Shown here: in pieces, positions 28,962-37,758 of the stretch
Numbering within the stretch: the first letter of the stretch is position 1
How the letters are laid out: each line of letters opens with the position of its first letter
NCBI GenBank assembly: GCA_016711405.1
Contig: JADJSZ010000004.1
Span: forward strand, 62,001-126,000
Length of the DNA stretch: 64,000 nucleotides
DNA from: Candidatus Hadersleviella danica
Lineage (GTDB): Bacteria; Chloroflexota; Anaerolineae; Promineifilales; Promineifilaceae
Direction: 5' to 3'
Translations under genes and position numbers: made by a program
Notes under the pieces: generated by a model
Told to the model about the DNA's origin: nothing
Databases searched by the model: none
What the model saw: the letters and a program-made list of their open reading frames with translations, nothing else

Positions 28962-29029
28962 CCTTATCACATGGCGAGAGTTTAGCAAATGACGGGGGTG
29001 TCAAGAGATGGAATAGTTGGAGAAGGTGA
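27834..29029 (+). CDS. IS4-family transposase, one frameshift
   Basis: From MKKQTRSKRKRTT the first part includes LRLLIDGTKIGNGHQLL (first catalytic Asp). After a shift near 28345 it continues WGDSEFGSVELLQQFEAWNWFYVLRQKGD (second Asp) and YSRRAWVENFFGDCK, which fits the IS4 signature Y-x2-R-x3-E-x6-K exactly. The reading frame runs through the right inverted repeat and stops 66 bases outside the element, so the last 22 residues come from flanking DNA. With one correction the enzyme would be complete. Confidence 0.85.
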
Positions 29030-29040
29030 CGGCCGTCAAC

Positions 29041-29604
29041 TTACTTGTTCATTGCGGTAAAGCCCGCTTGCAAAGAGGCCATCGCCTTTGGCACGCCCAA
29101 CTCCCCCATCTTCATCTTAATAGCCACCGCACACTCCTCAAGGCTTAAAACGCTCGTATCCACTTCAATATCATACACAACCGCGTTGTGCAGAATCGCC
29201 AATTGTTCCTTGGCCAACCCAATGGGTCGGTCGCCACGCGCTTGTTCCCGTCGTTCCAGTTCATCCAACGCACAATGCACCCCCACCAACCAGACTGATT
29301 CATCCCCTAACTCCTTTACACATTGCTGGAGCAACTCAGGCGTATAAAAACCAGTATCCGTCAGCACGTTATGCCCCGCCGAGAGGAATGCGCGTAAAGA
29401 ACGGTAATAGCCCAACATTGTTTTCTGGAAAATTTCGGGAGCCAACTCGCTATCAAGAAAGCGGTCATGGTAGGTATTAAAGACAAAGCGGTCTTCTTCC
29501 AGATGGATGTACGGTTCATCTAACACTTCTTGCAATTTTTTGCACAAAACTGTTTTCCCCGCACTCGATACACCATTTAAAACAATCAATTGCACTGCGC
29601 TCAT
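29041..29604 (-). CDS. Chloramphenicol phosphotransferase-like kinase
   Basis: From MSAVQLIVLNGVSSAGKTVLCKKLQ the protein is 187 residues, with a P-loop at 11-18 (GVSSAGKT). IHLEEDRFVFNTYHDRF, YYRSLRAFLSAGHNVLTDTGFYTPELLQQC and VGVHCALDELERREQARGDRPIGLAKEQL follow the CPT family pattern. The family phosphorylates small hydroxylated substrates; here the substrate is unknown and resistance cannot be assumed. GAAGG lies upstream of this ATG, which is preferred over a start 26 residues earlier. Confidence 0.8.
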   Translation of the reverse strand: MSAVQLIVLNGVSSAGKTVLCKKLQEVLDEPYIHLEEDRFVFNTYHDRFLDSELAPEIFQKTMLGYYRSLRAFLSAGHNVLTDTGFYTPELLQQCVKELGDESVWLVGVHCALDELERREQARGDRPIGLAKEQLAILHNAVVYDIEVDTSVLSLEECAVAIKMKMGELGVPKAMASLQAGFTAMNK

Positions 29605-29742
29605 AGATTTTCCTTCTAAATTAATGCCTAAATTTGTTGTTTTGGGGTGGAAATAAGAAGCACGGCCGAGTTTATCAGCCACAACACAGGCATTTGGCTC
29701 ACCAAATTGGCTAAATATTGAAAATTAGCAGACTTTTAGCAA

Positions 29743-30265
29743 TCAAACGCCTTCGCTTTGTAACTGCTTGATAAGTTGATAAACGGCCTCGGCATCATCA
29801 ATCAAGAAAAACCTTGGCGAGTTAGGAGTGCCGACCACCCCAATATGACCAAAAAGTGATTGTTCCTTTGCCATTACTGTATGTCTCAAGGATTATATCT
29901 TGCTGTTTTTTAACATAAACAGATTGTGTAATCGGCAAAAACACACCATAAATAAAAATGGCTCGCTCATTGGTCAGCGCGTAATAGGCTTTGCTCAACC
30001 GAATTGTTTCATGGATTCGAGCAATAATCATCCAAAGCGCAATAAGAGCAAAAGAACCGCCCCACACCATAAAAAAGAGAGGCGCACCCATTGAAACATA
30101 GAAAAACTCCAAAACAATTGCAAAACCAAACCACAAAAGGGTAAAGGGAACCATTAAAATATCAGATGGTCTCACAATTGGCCCTTGCTGAGGTTGCCCA
30201 CACCAAATAATTTTTTCCCCAGACCTTAGTTCATGATGAAACTTGTCCGATATATTAGCCAACAT
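29743..30265 (-). CDS. Membrane protein with PH-like region, frameshifted
   Basis: The N-terminus reads HHELRSGEKIIWCGQPQQGPIVRPSDI, followed by two helices (LMVPFTLLWFGFAIVLEFFYV and APLFFMVWGGSFALIALWMIIARI) and YYALTNERAIFIYG, typical of bacterial PH-domain membrane proteins. Near 29845 a T-run shift hides the true end, FGHIGVVGTPNSPRFFLIDDAEAVYQLIKQLQSEGV, which stops at 29743. Function unknown. Confidence 0.65.
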
Positions 30266-30328
30266 GCTTGTTTCAACCTTTTCTTTTCAGAGAAAAAGAT
30301 AAAAATAGCTCCCCACCCTAAATCAAGA

Positions 30329-30510
30329 CTACATTTTGCGCCGCACAATTCTCACGGCCAGTACCAATGAGCCAATCATCAGCACAAAACCGATGAACGC
30401 CGCGCCGGTGCGTCATCAGTCTGCCCCACATACAGGCCAGCGGCCGCAAAACCGAGGCCAATAACAACAAGTACGATGGCCATAAGAATAGTTGTGATAG
30501 AGGGTTTCAT
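30329..30510 (-). CDS. Small two-helix membrane protein, frameshifted
   Basis: Starts MKPSITTILMAIVLVVIGLGFAAAGLYVGQTDDAP. After one base change near 30410 it continues GAAFIGFVLMIGSLVLAVRIVRRKM and stops at 30329. The corrected protein is 60 residues with two membrane helices and a basic end. It is too short for a family call. Confidence 0.5.
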
Positions 30511-30654
30511 AAAGTTTCCTTTCAAAAGTTAAATTTGCCCCCGCTAAGAGACATCACCGCCATTGTAAAGTTGTTGCCCACACAAAGCGAGCAATCCCAA
30601 GCAAAAACCCTCGGCCGACATGGATACTCCCCCCACCTTCCTGTACACTCTGGC

Positions 30655-30782
30655 TATCAATGAGCAATAAACAATGAGCAATGAGCAATGAACAAATAAG
30701 GTCATGGAACTTGTAAGCCAATGACAAATGACCAATGACACATGACCAATGACAAGTGACTAATTACCAATTACCAATGACC
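30655..30782. repeat. Intergenic tandem-repeat tract (CAATGAGCAATGAA and ATGACCAATGACA words)
   Basis: Degenerate 7-9 base words (AGCAATGAAC, GACCAATGACA, TACCAATTACCAATG) fill the gap before the AEC gene. Unlike most others in this window it has no clear second arm. No gene is seen between 30511 and 30790. Confidence 0.5.
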
Positions 30783-30790
30783 AATCCCCC

Positions 30791-31698
30791 ATGCTAATCG
30801 AAATCGCCCAAATCTTCCTCAACGTCATCACCCCCGTCTTTGCCCTCGTGCTGATTGGCTACATCGCCGGGCCACGCCTCGGGCTAGAAGCACGCACCCT
30901 TTCCCGCTACGCCTACTACATTCTCATCCCCAGCTTCGTCTTCAACACCATGAGCACGGCCACCATCGAGGCCACCTTGGCCACGCGCATGATAACCTTC
31001 ATCGTTTTGGTCGAACTGGGGTGCGCTTTGCTCGGTTGGGGGATAGCAAAATTGCTCAAACGGCCGCCGCAAATCGTCGGCGCGTACATTCTCATCGCCA
31101 CCTTTGGCAATGTCGGCAACTTTGGCCTCCCTCTCATCGAATTTCGGCTGGGAACCGAAGCCATCGTGGCCGCCACCGTTTACTTTCTGGTCATTATCGT
31201 CGTCGCCTTTGTCATTGGCGTTGCCGCCGCGAACTGGACCAAAGGCGGCCGACTCGGCGCGGCGGCGGCCGTGCTAAAAACCCCCGCCCTCATCGCCCTC
31301 GTCCCCGCCCTCCTGCTCAATTGGATGGATGTCGCCCCCCGCTGGCCGTCACCCGCATCGCCACCCTCCTCGGCACGGCCATGGTTCCCACCATGCTCGT
31401 CACCCTCGGTGTCCAGCTCTCCGAAGCCAAAGAACGCCACTTCACCCGCGATGTGTGGGTGGCCAGCGCCATTCGTTTGCTGGGCGGGGCCGCTCTCGCC
31501 CTGCTCCTCGCCGCCCCCTTCGGGCTGATGGGTGTCGAACGCGGGGCAGGTATCTTCCAAGCCAGCATGCCCACCGCCATCCTCGCCTCCATCATCGCCC
31601 TCGAATACGACCTCGTGCCCAACTTTGTCACCACCACCGTCCTCTTCTCCACCGTGGCCAGCGCCCTCACCCTCACCCTCCTAATGGCCTTCGTCTAA
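30791..31698 (+). CDS. AEC-family (auxin efflux carrier-like) transporter, frameshifted
   Basis: About 302 residues after correction, with ten predicted helices. The first half has VFALVLIGYIAGPRLGL, YAYYILIPSFVFNTM and TFGNVGNFGLPLIEFRLG. The second half, after a missing C in CCCCCC near 31337, has LAVTRIATLLGTAMVPTMLVTLGVQL and GIFQASMPTAILASIIALEYD. The asparagine-rich FGNVGNFGLP motif is typical of this family, which exports organic anions or hormones. Substrate unknown. Confidence 0.85.
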
Positions 31699-31733
31699 CC
31701 CCATCCCCCCACCTCAATTTCCCCGTCCCCATT

Positions 31734-32699
31734 CTACGCCAAAGCATAAACGAGCAAACTCAGCGCCGTCGTCATATCGTTTTTGCCAGTTTTTACCTGC
31801 ACGTCAATATCAAGCAGGTGGTGGTAGATTTGCTCCAGTTGGGGCAAATTAAAACTCTGTGCTTGCTGGTACAGTTTGTTCGCGACAAAACTGTGTAGCT
31901 TCAGCTCTTGGCTAATAGCGGCCGCTTTTTGCCCCGCATCAGCCAACTCCTTCACTTGAATGAGAAGCCGAAATTGGCGCACAAACATAGAAAAAATCTG
32001 GAACGGCTCACTCCCCTCTTCCAGCTTCTTGTGGAGCAATTCGGCCGCTCGTTTGCCCGCCCGCTGGCCCAACGCATCCACCAAATCAAAGATATTAATT
32101 TCGGCCGCATAGGGCGAAAGCAAGGCAATGTCCTCGGCCGTGATGGGTTCGGCCGCCTCCGTGACACCCTTGTACATAACCAATTTCGTAATTTCCTGCT
32201 CCAGAAGCGATAAATCATTGCCCGCATTCATAGCCAGCAAATTGGCGGCGCGGGGTTGCATTCGGCCGCCCATCGCCTCCGCATGGTTCATAATCCACTT
32301 CTCCAGCTGGGAACCTTGCGGCCGTTCAAAAAGCCGCACAAACCCTTTTTTGGGATTCGCCTCCACCAACTTCAGCAAAGCATGGTTGCTGGCCAACTTT
32401 TGGCTCTCCAAAAAAAAGAGCCGTGCCGTATCAGGCATTTCAACCAAATAAGCCGCCAGCCCATCCATCAATTTCTTATCGGGCTTGGTCGCCAAAAACT
32501 CCTGCACCAGCACAATCCGCTTGGGGGCTAAAAAGGGCATCGCATTGCAGAAGTCTTGAATTTGCCCCAACGTGATATTTTTGCCCTCTAAACGGTTCGT
32601 ATTCAAATCCAGCATCGCGGGGTCGCCCAACTTGCCGAGTAACTCTTTGAGGGTTATTTTCTGGGTGTGGCTGTCATCGCCGTGGAAAATGTAGAACAT
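31734..32699 (-). CDS. holA: DNA polymerase III delta subunit
   Basis: 321 residues. The N-terminal MFYIFHGDDSHTQKITLKELLGKL is the HolA opening (degenerate P-loop region), followed by LNTNRLEGKNITLGQIQDFCNAMPFLAPKRIVLVQEFLA and a C-terminal helical collar (FDLVDALGQRAGKRAAELLHKKLEEGSEPFQIFSMFVRQFRLLIQVKEL). The delta subunit opens the sliding clamp. A tRNA operon with its own terminator lies upstream on the same strand. Confidence 0.93.
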   Translation of the reverse strand: MFYIFHGDDSHTQKITLKELLGKLGDPAMLDLNTNRLEGKNITLGQIQDFCNAMPFLAPKRIVLVQEFLATKPDKKLMDGLAAYLVEMPDTARLFFLESQKLASNHALLKLVEANPKKGFVRLFERPQGSQLEKWIMNHAEAMGGRMQPRAANLLAMNAGNDLSLLEQEITKLVMYKGVTEAAEPITAEDIALLSPYAAEINIFDLVDALGQRAGKRAAELLHKKLEEGSEPFQIFSMFVRQFRLLIQVKELADAGQKAAAISQELKLHSFVANKLYQQAQSFNLPQLEQIYHHLLDIDVQVKTGKNDMTTALSLLVYALA

Positions 32700-32814
32700 A
32701 ATGGAGAGGGGGTGAGTAAGGAAGGGGGAGAGAGGGGGGGAGGAAGAGAGGAAGGTAAACGGCCGAATCTCTTCCTCTCCTACTCTCTTCCTCCCTCCGC
32801 TTGCCCATTAACGC

Positions 32815-32836
32815 AAAAAAACCGCTGAGGGCGGTT
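32815..32836 (-). terminator. Terminator of the tRNA operon
   Basis: On the minus strand AACCGC, a five-base loop CCTCA and GCGGTT form a stem followed by a run of T (the AAAAAAA at 32815-32821). It lies about 60 bases after the CAU tRNA and before holA. Confidence 0.65.
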
Positions 32837-32895
32837 GGTTCGGTTAAATGGATTGGCGGGGGTGAGGGGGGAAAACGGCCGTTGTGGCAAATAAG

Positions 32896-32967
32896 TGGGC
32901 CTACTAGGATTCGAACCTAGAACCAAGCGGTTATGAGCCGCGTGCTCTGCCATTGAGCTATAGGCCC
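32896..32967 (-). tRNA. tRNA with CAU anticodon (elongator Met or Ile2)
   Basis: A full cloverleaf: acceptor GGGCCTA pairs with TAGGCCC, D arm AGCTCAATGGCAGAGC, anticodon stem CGGCTCATAACCG with CAU, and T arm CTAGGTTCGAATCCTAG. The CCA is not encoded. CAU could be elongator methionine or lysidine-modified isoleucine; the sequence alone does not settle it. Confidence 0.92.
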
Positions 32968-32995
32968 AGAGAGGACACCACAGAGGGTAAAAGAA

Positions 32996-33067
32996 AGCGG
33001 GTAACGGGTCTCGAACCCGTACATCCAGCTTGGAAGGCTGGCGCTCTGCCGATTGAGCTATACCCGC
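32996..33067 (-). tRNA. tRNA-Gly (TCC)
   Basis: Acceptor GCGGGTA pairs with TACCCGC. The D arm is AGCTCAATCGGCAGAGC, the anticodon loop CTTCCAA carries TCC, and the T arm is ACGGGTTCGAGACCCGT. The CCA is not encoded. It lies 28 bases upstream of the CAU tRNA. Confidence 0.95.
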
Positions 33068-33075
33068 AGAGCAAT

Positions 33076-33155
33076 TTACAATGAACAATGAGCAATAAAC
33101 AAATCCATCTTGTCGTCTGAGTTTGTTTATTGCTCATTGAGCCTTGTTCATTGTA
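33076..33155. repeat. Hairpin with tandem-repeat arms inside the tRNA operon
   Basis: Left arm CAATGAACAATGAGCAATAAAC (33080-33101) and right arm GTTTATTGCTCATTGAGCCTTG... (33125-33155) form a long hairpin between tRNA-Pro and tRNA-Gly. A hairpin between cotranscribed tRNAs could act as a processing site. Confidence 0.55.
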
Positions 33156-33161
33156 AAGGTG

Positions 33162-33235
33162 TCGGGGCGGCGGGATTTGAACCCACGGCCTCTCGCTCCC
33201 AAAGCGAGCGCTCTGCCAAGCTGAGCTACGCCCCG
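33162..33235 (-). tRNA. tRNA-Pro (TGG)
   Basis: Acceptor CGGGGCG pairs with CGCCCCG. The D arm is AGCTCAGCTTGGCAGAGC, the anticodon loop TTTGGGA carries TGG, and the T arm is GTGGGTTCAAATCCCGC. It is the first gene of the Pro-Gly-CAU cluster. Confidence 0.95.
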
Positions 33236-33252
33236 TCTCAAGACCGTGCGGA

Positions 33253-33282
33253 AGTATACACGCCCCGCCCCATGAGCGTCAA
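33253..33282 (-). promoter_or_regulatory. Promoter of the tRNA operon
   Basis: On the minus strand TTGACG (33277-33282), an 18-base spacer and TATACT (33253-33258) lie 18 bases before the 5' end of tRNA-Pro. The spacer is GC-rich, as in stringently controlled stable-RNA promoters. Confidence 0.7.
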
Positions 33283-33644
33283 GCTGTTGCCGACGGGCAT
33301 ACACCATTGCTCATTGCCCATTGCTTAAACGTGTCGTAAAGTGTATGGCACTAGCCTGTCCTCTATCTTATTGTTCAGATTTAATTTGTAGTGGCGGCTT
33401 TAACCGTTTTTTCTAACCACAGAGCGCATTTTTTCCTCGAGACCCTTTGCGCCTTGCCTTTGCCCCTTTGCGTTAAATTCTTTTTGCCATTTTGATGAAC
33501 AAGCCTGAACAATTACTCTATCTTTCATTTGGGCTTTATTTACTTGCCAATCCGAACCTGTAACCTGCAACCCGTTCATGGCAAAAAACCATAACATACC
33601 CCCTCTCTCAATTTCCCAATCTCCCCAACCATCTGGAGAATCCC
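33283..33644. other. Gene-free stretch
   Basis: This stretch between the tRNA promoter and the DNRLRE-domain gene has no convincing gene on either strand. It includes a short CATTGCTCATTGCCCATTGC repeat near 33305 and a low-complexity GCCTTTGCCCCTTTGCG segment near 33455. Confidence 0.5.
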
Positions 33645-34917
33645 ATGTTACGCTACCGTTTAATCCTCCTACTCATGTTATTGGTGGGGCTGGTTTCGCT
33701 GGCTCAGGCGGAAACGGCCGTGCCCACCGAAACGGCCGCGCTCGAAGCCACGGCCGATACCACCCTCGCCTCCGCCTTGCCCAGCACCAGCTTTGGGGCA
33801 ACATCCCCGCTCCGCCTCGGCTCCAACACCAACCAAGGCTTCCAACGCATCTTGCTCCAATTTGATGTGACCCAACTCCCCACCAACATCAAAACTGTCA
33901 CCCGCGCCTACCTCTACTTATACCAAAACGGCCACGCCCCCGAGTTTGATGCCCCCATGAACATCAACGCCCACCATGTCACCTCGCCGTGGAATGAGCA
34001 AATCGCCACATGGAGCAATTCCAGCAACAAAGCGGGCGACCAACGAGGCACGGCCGCCTTCCCCCGCGAGACGGGCTTCTACGAGCTAGACATCACCAAT
34101 CTAGCCGAAGATTGGCGCACAGGGCGGCTAGACAATTACGGGGTCATGCTCTTGGGCAGTGAAGACCTCAATGCCTTGCGCGAACGCTCGTTTGGCACAC
34201 GGGAGGGGTCGGCTCCTTTTCGGCCGCGCCTCTTCTTCGATTACATTCCCTTCAACGACAACGCCCCGCCAACGGCCGCTGTCAACCCCTTGCCCACCAG
34301 CACCTTTGCCCCCTTCACCGTCTCGTGGAGCGGGAGCGATGTGGGCGAAGCGGGGATTTACACCTACGATGTCCAAGTTCGGCAAAATAGCGGGGCATGG
34401 ACAGATTGGATCACCCAAACCATGACAACCTCGAAATTGTTCGACACGGCCGTAGCTGGCTCCGTCTACGAATTTCGCGCCCGTGCCATAGACCGCGCCT
34501 ATAACCAAGAGGCGTATGGCGAAGCGGAAGCCATCACCCTCTACGGAGCCAATCCTGCCCAAGCAACTGTGAACGCCCTACCCGGCGTGACCCAAAGCGT
34601 CACCTTCGCCGTCTCATGGACCAAAACGGCTCCAGCGGGGTGGGAAATTACAGGGGTAGATGTGCGCTATCGCTTTTATGATGGGGTATTAGGCCAATGG
34701 ACAGCATGGGCCGATTGGCAAGTGAACAGCACGGCCGATAACGCCCCCTTCACCGCGCCCTATGGCGATGGTCTCTACCAATTTGAGGCGCGGGCCGATT
34801 CTCCCCCAAGGCATCCACGATGAGTTCACAGGCACGGCCGAGGCCAGCACCTTCCTCGATGTCGTTGCCCCCTTCATCACCCCCCGCCTCTGGCTCCCGC
34901 TTGTCCGCAAAGGGTAA
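33645..34917 (+). CDS. Secreted DNRLRE and fibronectin-type domain protein, frameshifted near its end
   Basis: MLRYRLILLLMLLVGLVSLAQA is a signal peptide. A DNRLRE-type domain follows (ADTTLASALPSTSFGATSPLRLGSNTNQGFQRILLQFDV), with the secretory pattern FYELDITNLAEDWRTGRLDNYGVML. Two fibronectin-like repeats come next (VNPLPTSTFAPFTVSWSGSD; VNALPGVTQSVTFAVSWTK). A one-base loss in CCCCC near 34805 hides the tail, which ends PFITPRLWLPLVRKG at 34917. This tail resembles that of the YCF48-like protein. It is probably a cell-surface or envelope-anchored protein. Confidence 0.75.
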
Positions 34918-35049
34918 GGAGGGGGGCGTGAGCGGTGAAATAAATTTTCCTTCTCTCCAAGAATCGCGGGAACTAAATCAGCGAGTGGTGCGTTTTAGGC
35001 AGAGCGCGCCACCCAATTTTGTTCCCAGATAGATAAAAGGAGAAGGAAG

Positions 35050-35909
35050 ATGACCACCGATAACTGGCCCGAAGATTGGCCGAACCCCAACAAGCTGAAA
35101 AGTGAAACACATTCCCTAGAAAAAGCCTCCAACGAGGCGTTGCGCCGCACCCAACAAGTCACATGGAGCCTTGGCGCAACGTTGCTCCTCGCCCTCTGCT
35201 TCATCGCGTTTGGTGGGGTGAGCAAATGGCTGACCAGCCCGCCCATCACCCCCACCCCACGGCCGACGCGCATTGTCGCCTCTTTCCCGACTCTGGCTAA
35301 CCCAACGGCCGATAGTTGCCAATTCCACATCCCCAGCCGCCAACACAATTGCACCCAATTTACCCAAAATGGAGCCTTGACCATTATGAATGGCTCTCGC
35401 GACCAACTACTGCTCAACGGCTCACCCTCGACCCCTTTGAGACAGGCTATAGCCAAGCCGATTTCAGCATCACCTACACAGGCGAGCCAACCAATTGGAC
35501 AGTCAACATTGGCGATTCCCAAACCAATAATGGGTATGGCGGGGATAGCGGCCGACAAAGCAACGATGCGGAGTTGCAAATTGTCAACGGCCAATTGGCC
35601 ATCTATGGCAACGACGATACCCCCACGGCCGAATCTTTGGATGGGGGGCGGCTGTTGTGGCTGGTGGATGATTTCGTGGCGGCCGATGAAACCGTCCACT
35701 TCCAAATCAGCAACCAAAGCGTCGGGTGGGTAGATGGCACGGGGGTTAACGGCCGTTTTGAACACGCCAACCTCTTCGCCCTCGCCCGTCAACCCGACAG
35801 CGAAGGCGACCCCAACTACGACATCTACGCCGCCTTCAACCGCACCATTGCCTCCTCCACCGATTGGGGCGAAGGGGTGGAATGGGTCACACTTACCTTT
35901 TCTAAGTAA
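35050..35909 (+). CDS. Single-pass membrane protein with extracytoplasmic beta-rich domain, frameshifted
   Basis: A strong AGGAGAAGGAAG site precedes ATG 35050. Residues 1-40 are polar, 41-57 a membrane helix (TWSLGATLLLALCFIAF), then a Pro-rich linker (PPITPTPRPTR). After a shift near 35400 the C-terminal domain reads YSQADFSITYTGEPTNWTVNIGD, GRLLWLVDDFVAADETVHFQISN and DPNYDIYAAFNRTI. The domain has lectin/LamG-like beta composition but I do not recognise it firmly. Confidence 0.6.
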
Positions 35910-35978
35910 AAAAAGTGCTGAGTGCTGAGTGTTGAGTAAGCGAATACTCAGCACTCAGCACTCCTCACTCAGCACTTA
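35909..35978. repeat. Intergenic hairpin with tandem-repeat arms (GTGCTGAGT type)
   Basis: Left arm GTGCTGAGTGCTGAGTGTTGAG (35915-35936) and right arm CTCAGCACTCAGCACTCCTCACTCAGCAC (35947-35975) pair over more than 20 bases. Both flanking convergent genes end at its edges; the TAA of the glutamyltransferase is part of the right arm. Confidence 0.7.
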
Positions 35979-37586
35979 CCAGCCCACGGCCGCACCATCA
36001 CTGCGCGGCTCACTGCCGCCGATGAGCACCCCTGTCTCTTGGTCGCGCAGAATCACTTGGCCGCCGCCATAGTGCAGAGCGGTTGATTGCGCAGGCGCGA
36101 GCAGGGCATGGCCACGGCCGCGCAGTGCCGCCAACCGCTCCTCCCCTAAACTGTTCTCCACCCCAAACTCCATCCCCTGCAACCAATTAAAGCGGGGTGC
36201 ATCCAACGCCGCTTGGGGCGAGAGGCCAAAATCAATCAAGTTACTACCCACTTGCAAATGCCCTTGCGGTTGCATAAAGCCGCCCATCACCCCAAAACTG
36301 GCCCACGCCGCCCCATTTTTGGTGATAAAGCCGGGGATAATGGTGTGAAACGGCCGTTTCCCCCCCGCCACTTCATTGGGATGCCCCGCCTCAAGGCTGA
36401 AGTTCGCCCCCCGATTTTGCAGTTGCACCCCCGTGCGCCCGGCCGTCAGCCCACTGCCAAAACCCATGTACAAGCTCTGAATCCAACTGACCATGTTCCC
36501 CTCGCCGTCGGCCACCGTCAGGTACACCGTGTCGCCCCGGCGGGGGGGCTGGCCCGCCAGCGGCGGCTGGGCGGTGGCCATGTTGATTTGGCCACGGCGA
36601 GCGGCCGTGTATGCTTCGCTCAACAACCCTTCCAGCGGGATTTCGGCGTGGCGGGGGTCGGCAATGTAGGCGTGGGCATCGGCAAAGGCGAGCTTGGTCG
36701 CTTCCATAAATAGGTGCATGGTGTCGGCCGATTGATGCCCCAACGCCTGCACATCAAACCCATTGACGATGTTGAGCGCCAGCAAAGCGGTCAGCCCTTG
36801 GCCGTTGGGCGGAATCTCGTAAAAGCGGTAGCCATCCCGATAGGGCACGGAGATGGGTTCCACCCATTCAGCGCGATAATCGGCCAAATCTTCTTCGCTC
36901 AAAAAGCCCCCATCCGCTTGCACACAGGCCGCAATTTGGGCGGCAATCTCGCCCGTGTAAAACGCCTCGGGGCCGTTTTCGGCGATGGCTTGCAGGGTGC
37001 GGCCGAATTCGGGGTTTTGGAATAGCTCGCCGGGGCGGGGGGTACGGCCGTTGGGAACCCACACCCGGCGCGAATCCTCGTGTTTGCTCATTTTTTCTTG
37101 CGAAAACGCCCATGCCCGGCTAATGCGCTCGCTAACGGGATAGCCATCCCGCGCATAGGCGATGGCACGGCCGAGGAGCGCATCCAGCCCCTGCGTGCCA
37201 AACTGCGCCAAGGCCAGCTCCCAGCCGCGCAAGCTCCCCGGCACGGTGACGGCCAGCCCGCCCAAGGCGGGAAATTCGCTGTGGCCGAGACTGCGCACGT
37301 GGTCGGCCGTGAGTTTGGCCGGAGCGGGGCCGCTGGCGTTCAGTCCATACAGCTTTTGCTCCTTGGCGCTCCAAATCAGGGCGAACGCATCGCCGCCAAT
37401 GCCTGTGGAGCAGGGTTCGACCACGCAGAGGGTGGCCACTGTGGCCACGGCCGCGTCAATCGCATTCCCGCCCGCTTTTAATACATCCAAACCTGCCTGT
37501 GCCGCTAAGGGTTGGCTGGTGGCCACCATGCCATTGTGGGCGATGATGTTTGACCGTCTACTGGGAAATGAGGTGGTAAAGTCCAT
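35976..37586 (-). CDS. Gamma-glutamyltransferase (glutathione hydrolase-like)
   Basis: 536 residues, unbroken. The family opening NGMVATSQPLAAQAGLDVLKAGGNAIDAAVA and STGIGGDAFALIW, and the catalytic Thr in RRGDTVYLTVADGEGNMVSWIQS, the site of self-cleavage into two subunits, are present. The small-subunit motif GKRPFHTIIPG is also clear. No signal peptide is seen, so it may act in the cytoplasm, where relatives hydrolyse gamma-glutamyl compounds. The glutathione substrate is not certain. Confidence 0.9.
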   Translation of the reverse strand: MDFTTSFPSRRSNIIAHNGMVATSQPLAAQAGLDVLKAGGNAIDAAVATVATLCVVEPCSTGIGGDAFALIWSAKEQKLYGLNASGPAPAKLTADHVRSLGHSEFPALGGLAVTVPGSLRGWELALAQFGTQGLDALLGRAIAYARDGYPVSERISRAWAFSQEKMSKHEDSRRVWVPNGRTPRPGELFQNPEFGRTLQAIAENGPEAFYTGEIAAQIAACVQADGGFLSEEDLADYRAEWVEPISVPYRDGYRFYEIPPNGQGLTALLALNIVNGFDVQALGHQSADTMHLFMEATKLAFADAHAYIADPRHAEIPLEGLLSEAYTAARRGQINMATAQPPLAGQPPRRGDTVYLTVADGEGNMVSWIQSLYMGFGSGLTAGRTGVQLQNRGANFSLEAGHPNEVAGGKRPFHTIIPGFITKNGAAWASFGVMGGFMQPQGHLQVGSNLIDFGLSPQAALDAPRFNWLQGMEFGVENSLGEERLAALRGRGHALLAPAQSTALHYGGGQVILRDQETGVLIGGSEPRSDGAAVGW

Positions 37587-37599
37587 GAGTGGGGGAGGA

Positions 37600-37672
37600 T
37601 TGGTCTACTGGTTTATGGGTCTAGTGGTGTATTTCAGTACACGAATACACTACTAAACTAATAAACAAAAAT
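37600..37672. repeat. Intergenic inverted repeat upstream of lexA
   Basis: TTGGTCTACTGGTTTATGGGTCTAGTGGTGTATT (about 37599-37633) and AATACACTACTAAACTAATAAAC (37644-37666) form an imperfect hairpin between the divergent glutamyltransferase and lexA genes. Confidence 0.45.
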
Positions 37673-37675
37673 TTC

Positions 37676-37705
37676 TTGACACCGAACAACTGTTCGTGAT
37701 ATAGT
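37676..37705 (+). promoter_or_regulatory. lexA promoter with overlapping SOS box
   Basis: TTGACA (37676-37681), an 18-base spacer and TATAGT (37700-37705) form a good sigma-70 promoter. The spacer contains CGAACAACTGTTCG (37683-37696), a perfect GAAC-N4-GTTC LexA box of the Firmicutes/Actinobacteria type. Binding there would block RNA polymerase, so lexA is autoregulated. Confidence 0.88.
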
Positions 37706-37758
37706 ATCGCAGAACAAATGAGCGGAATGTATGTTCACGCTTTTTGGAGATAAAAACT

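Noticed and set aside
29041..29604. Chloramphenicol resistance gene
   Set aside because: The CPT fold is used by many small-molecule kinases. Nothing in the sequence or neighbours shows chloramphenicol as substrate.
37704..37740. Second LexA box after the lexA promoter (GAAC ... GTTC)
   Set aside because: The half-sites near 37713 and 37734 are about 17 bases apart instead of 4, so they do not form a LexA site.
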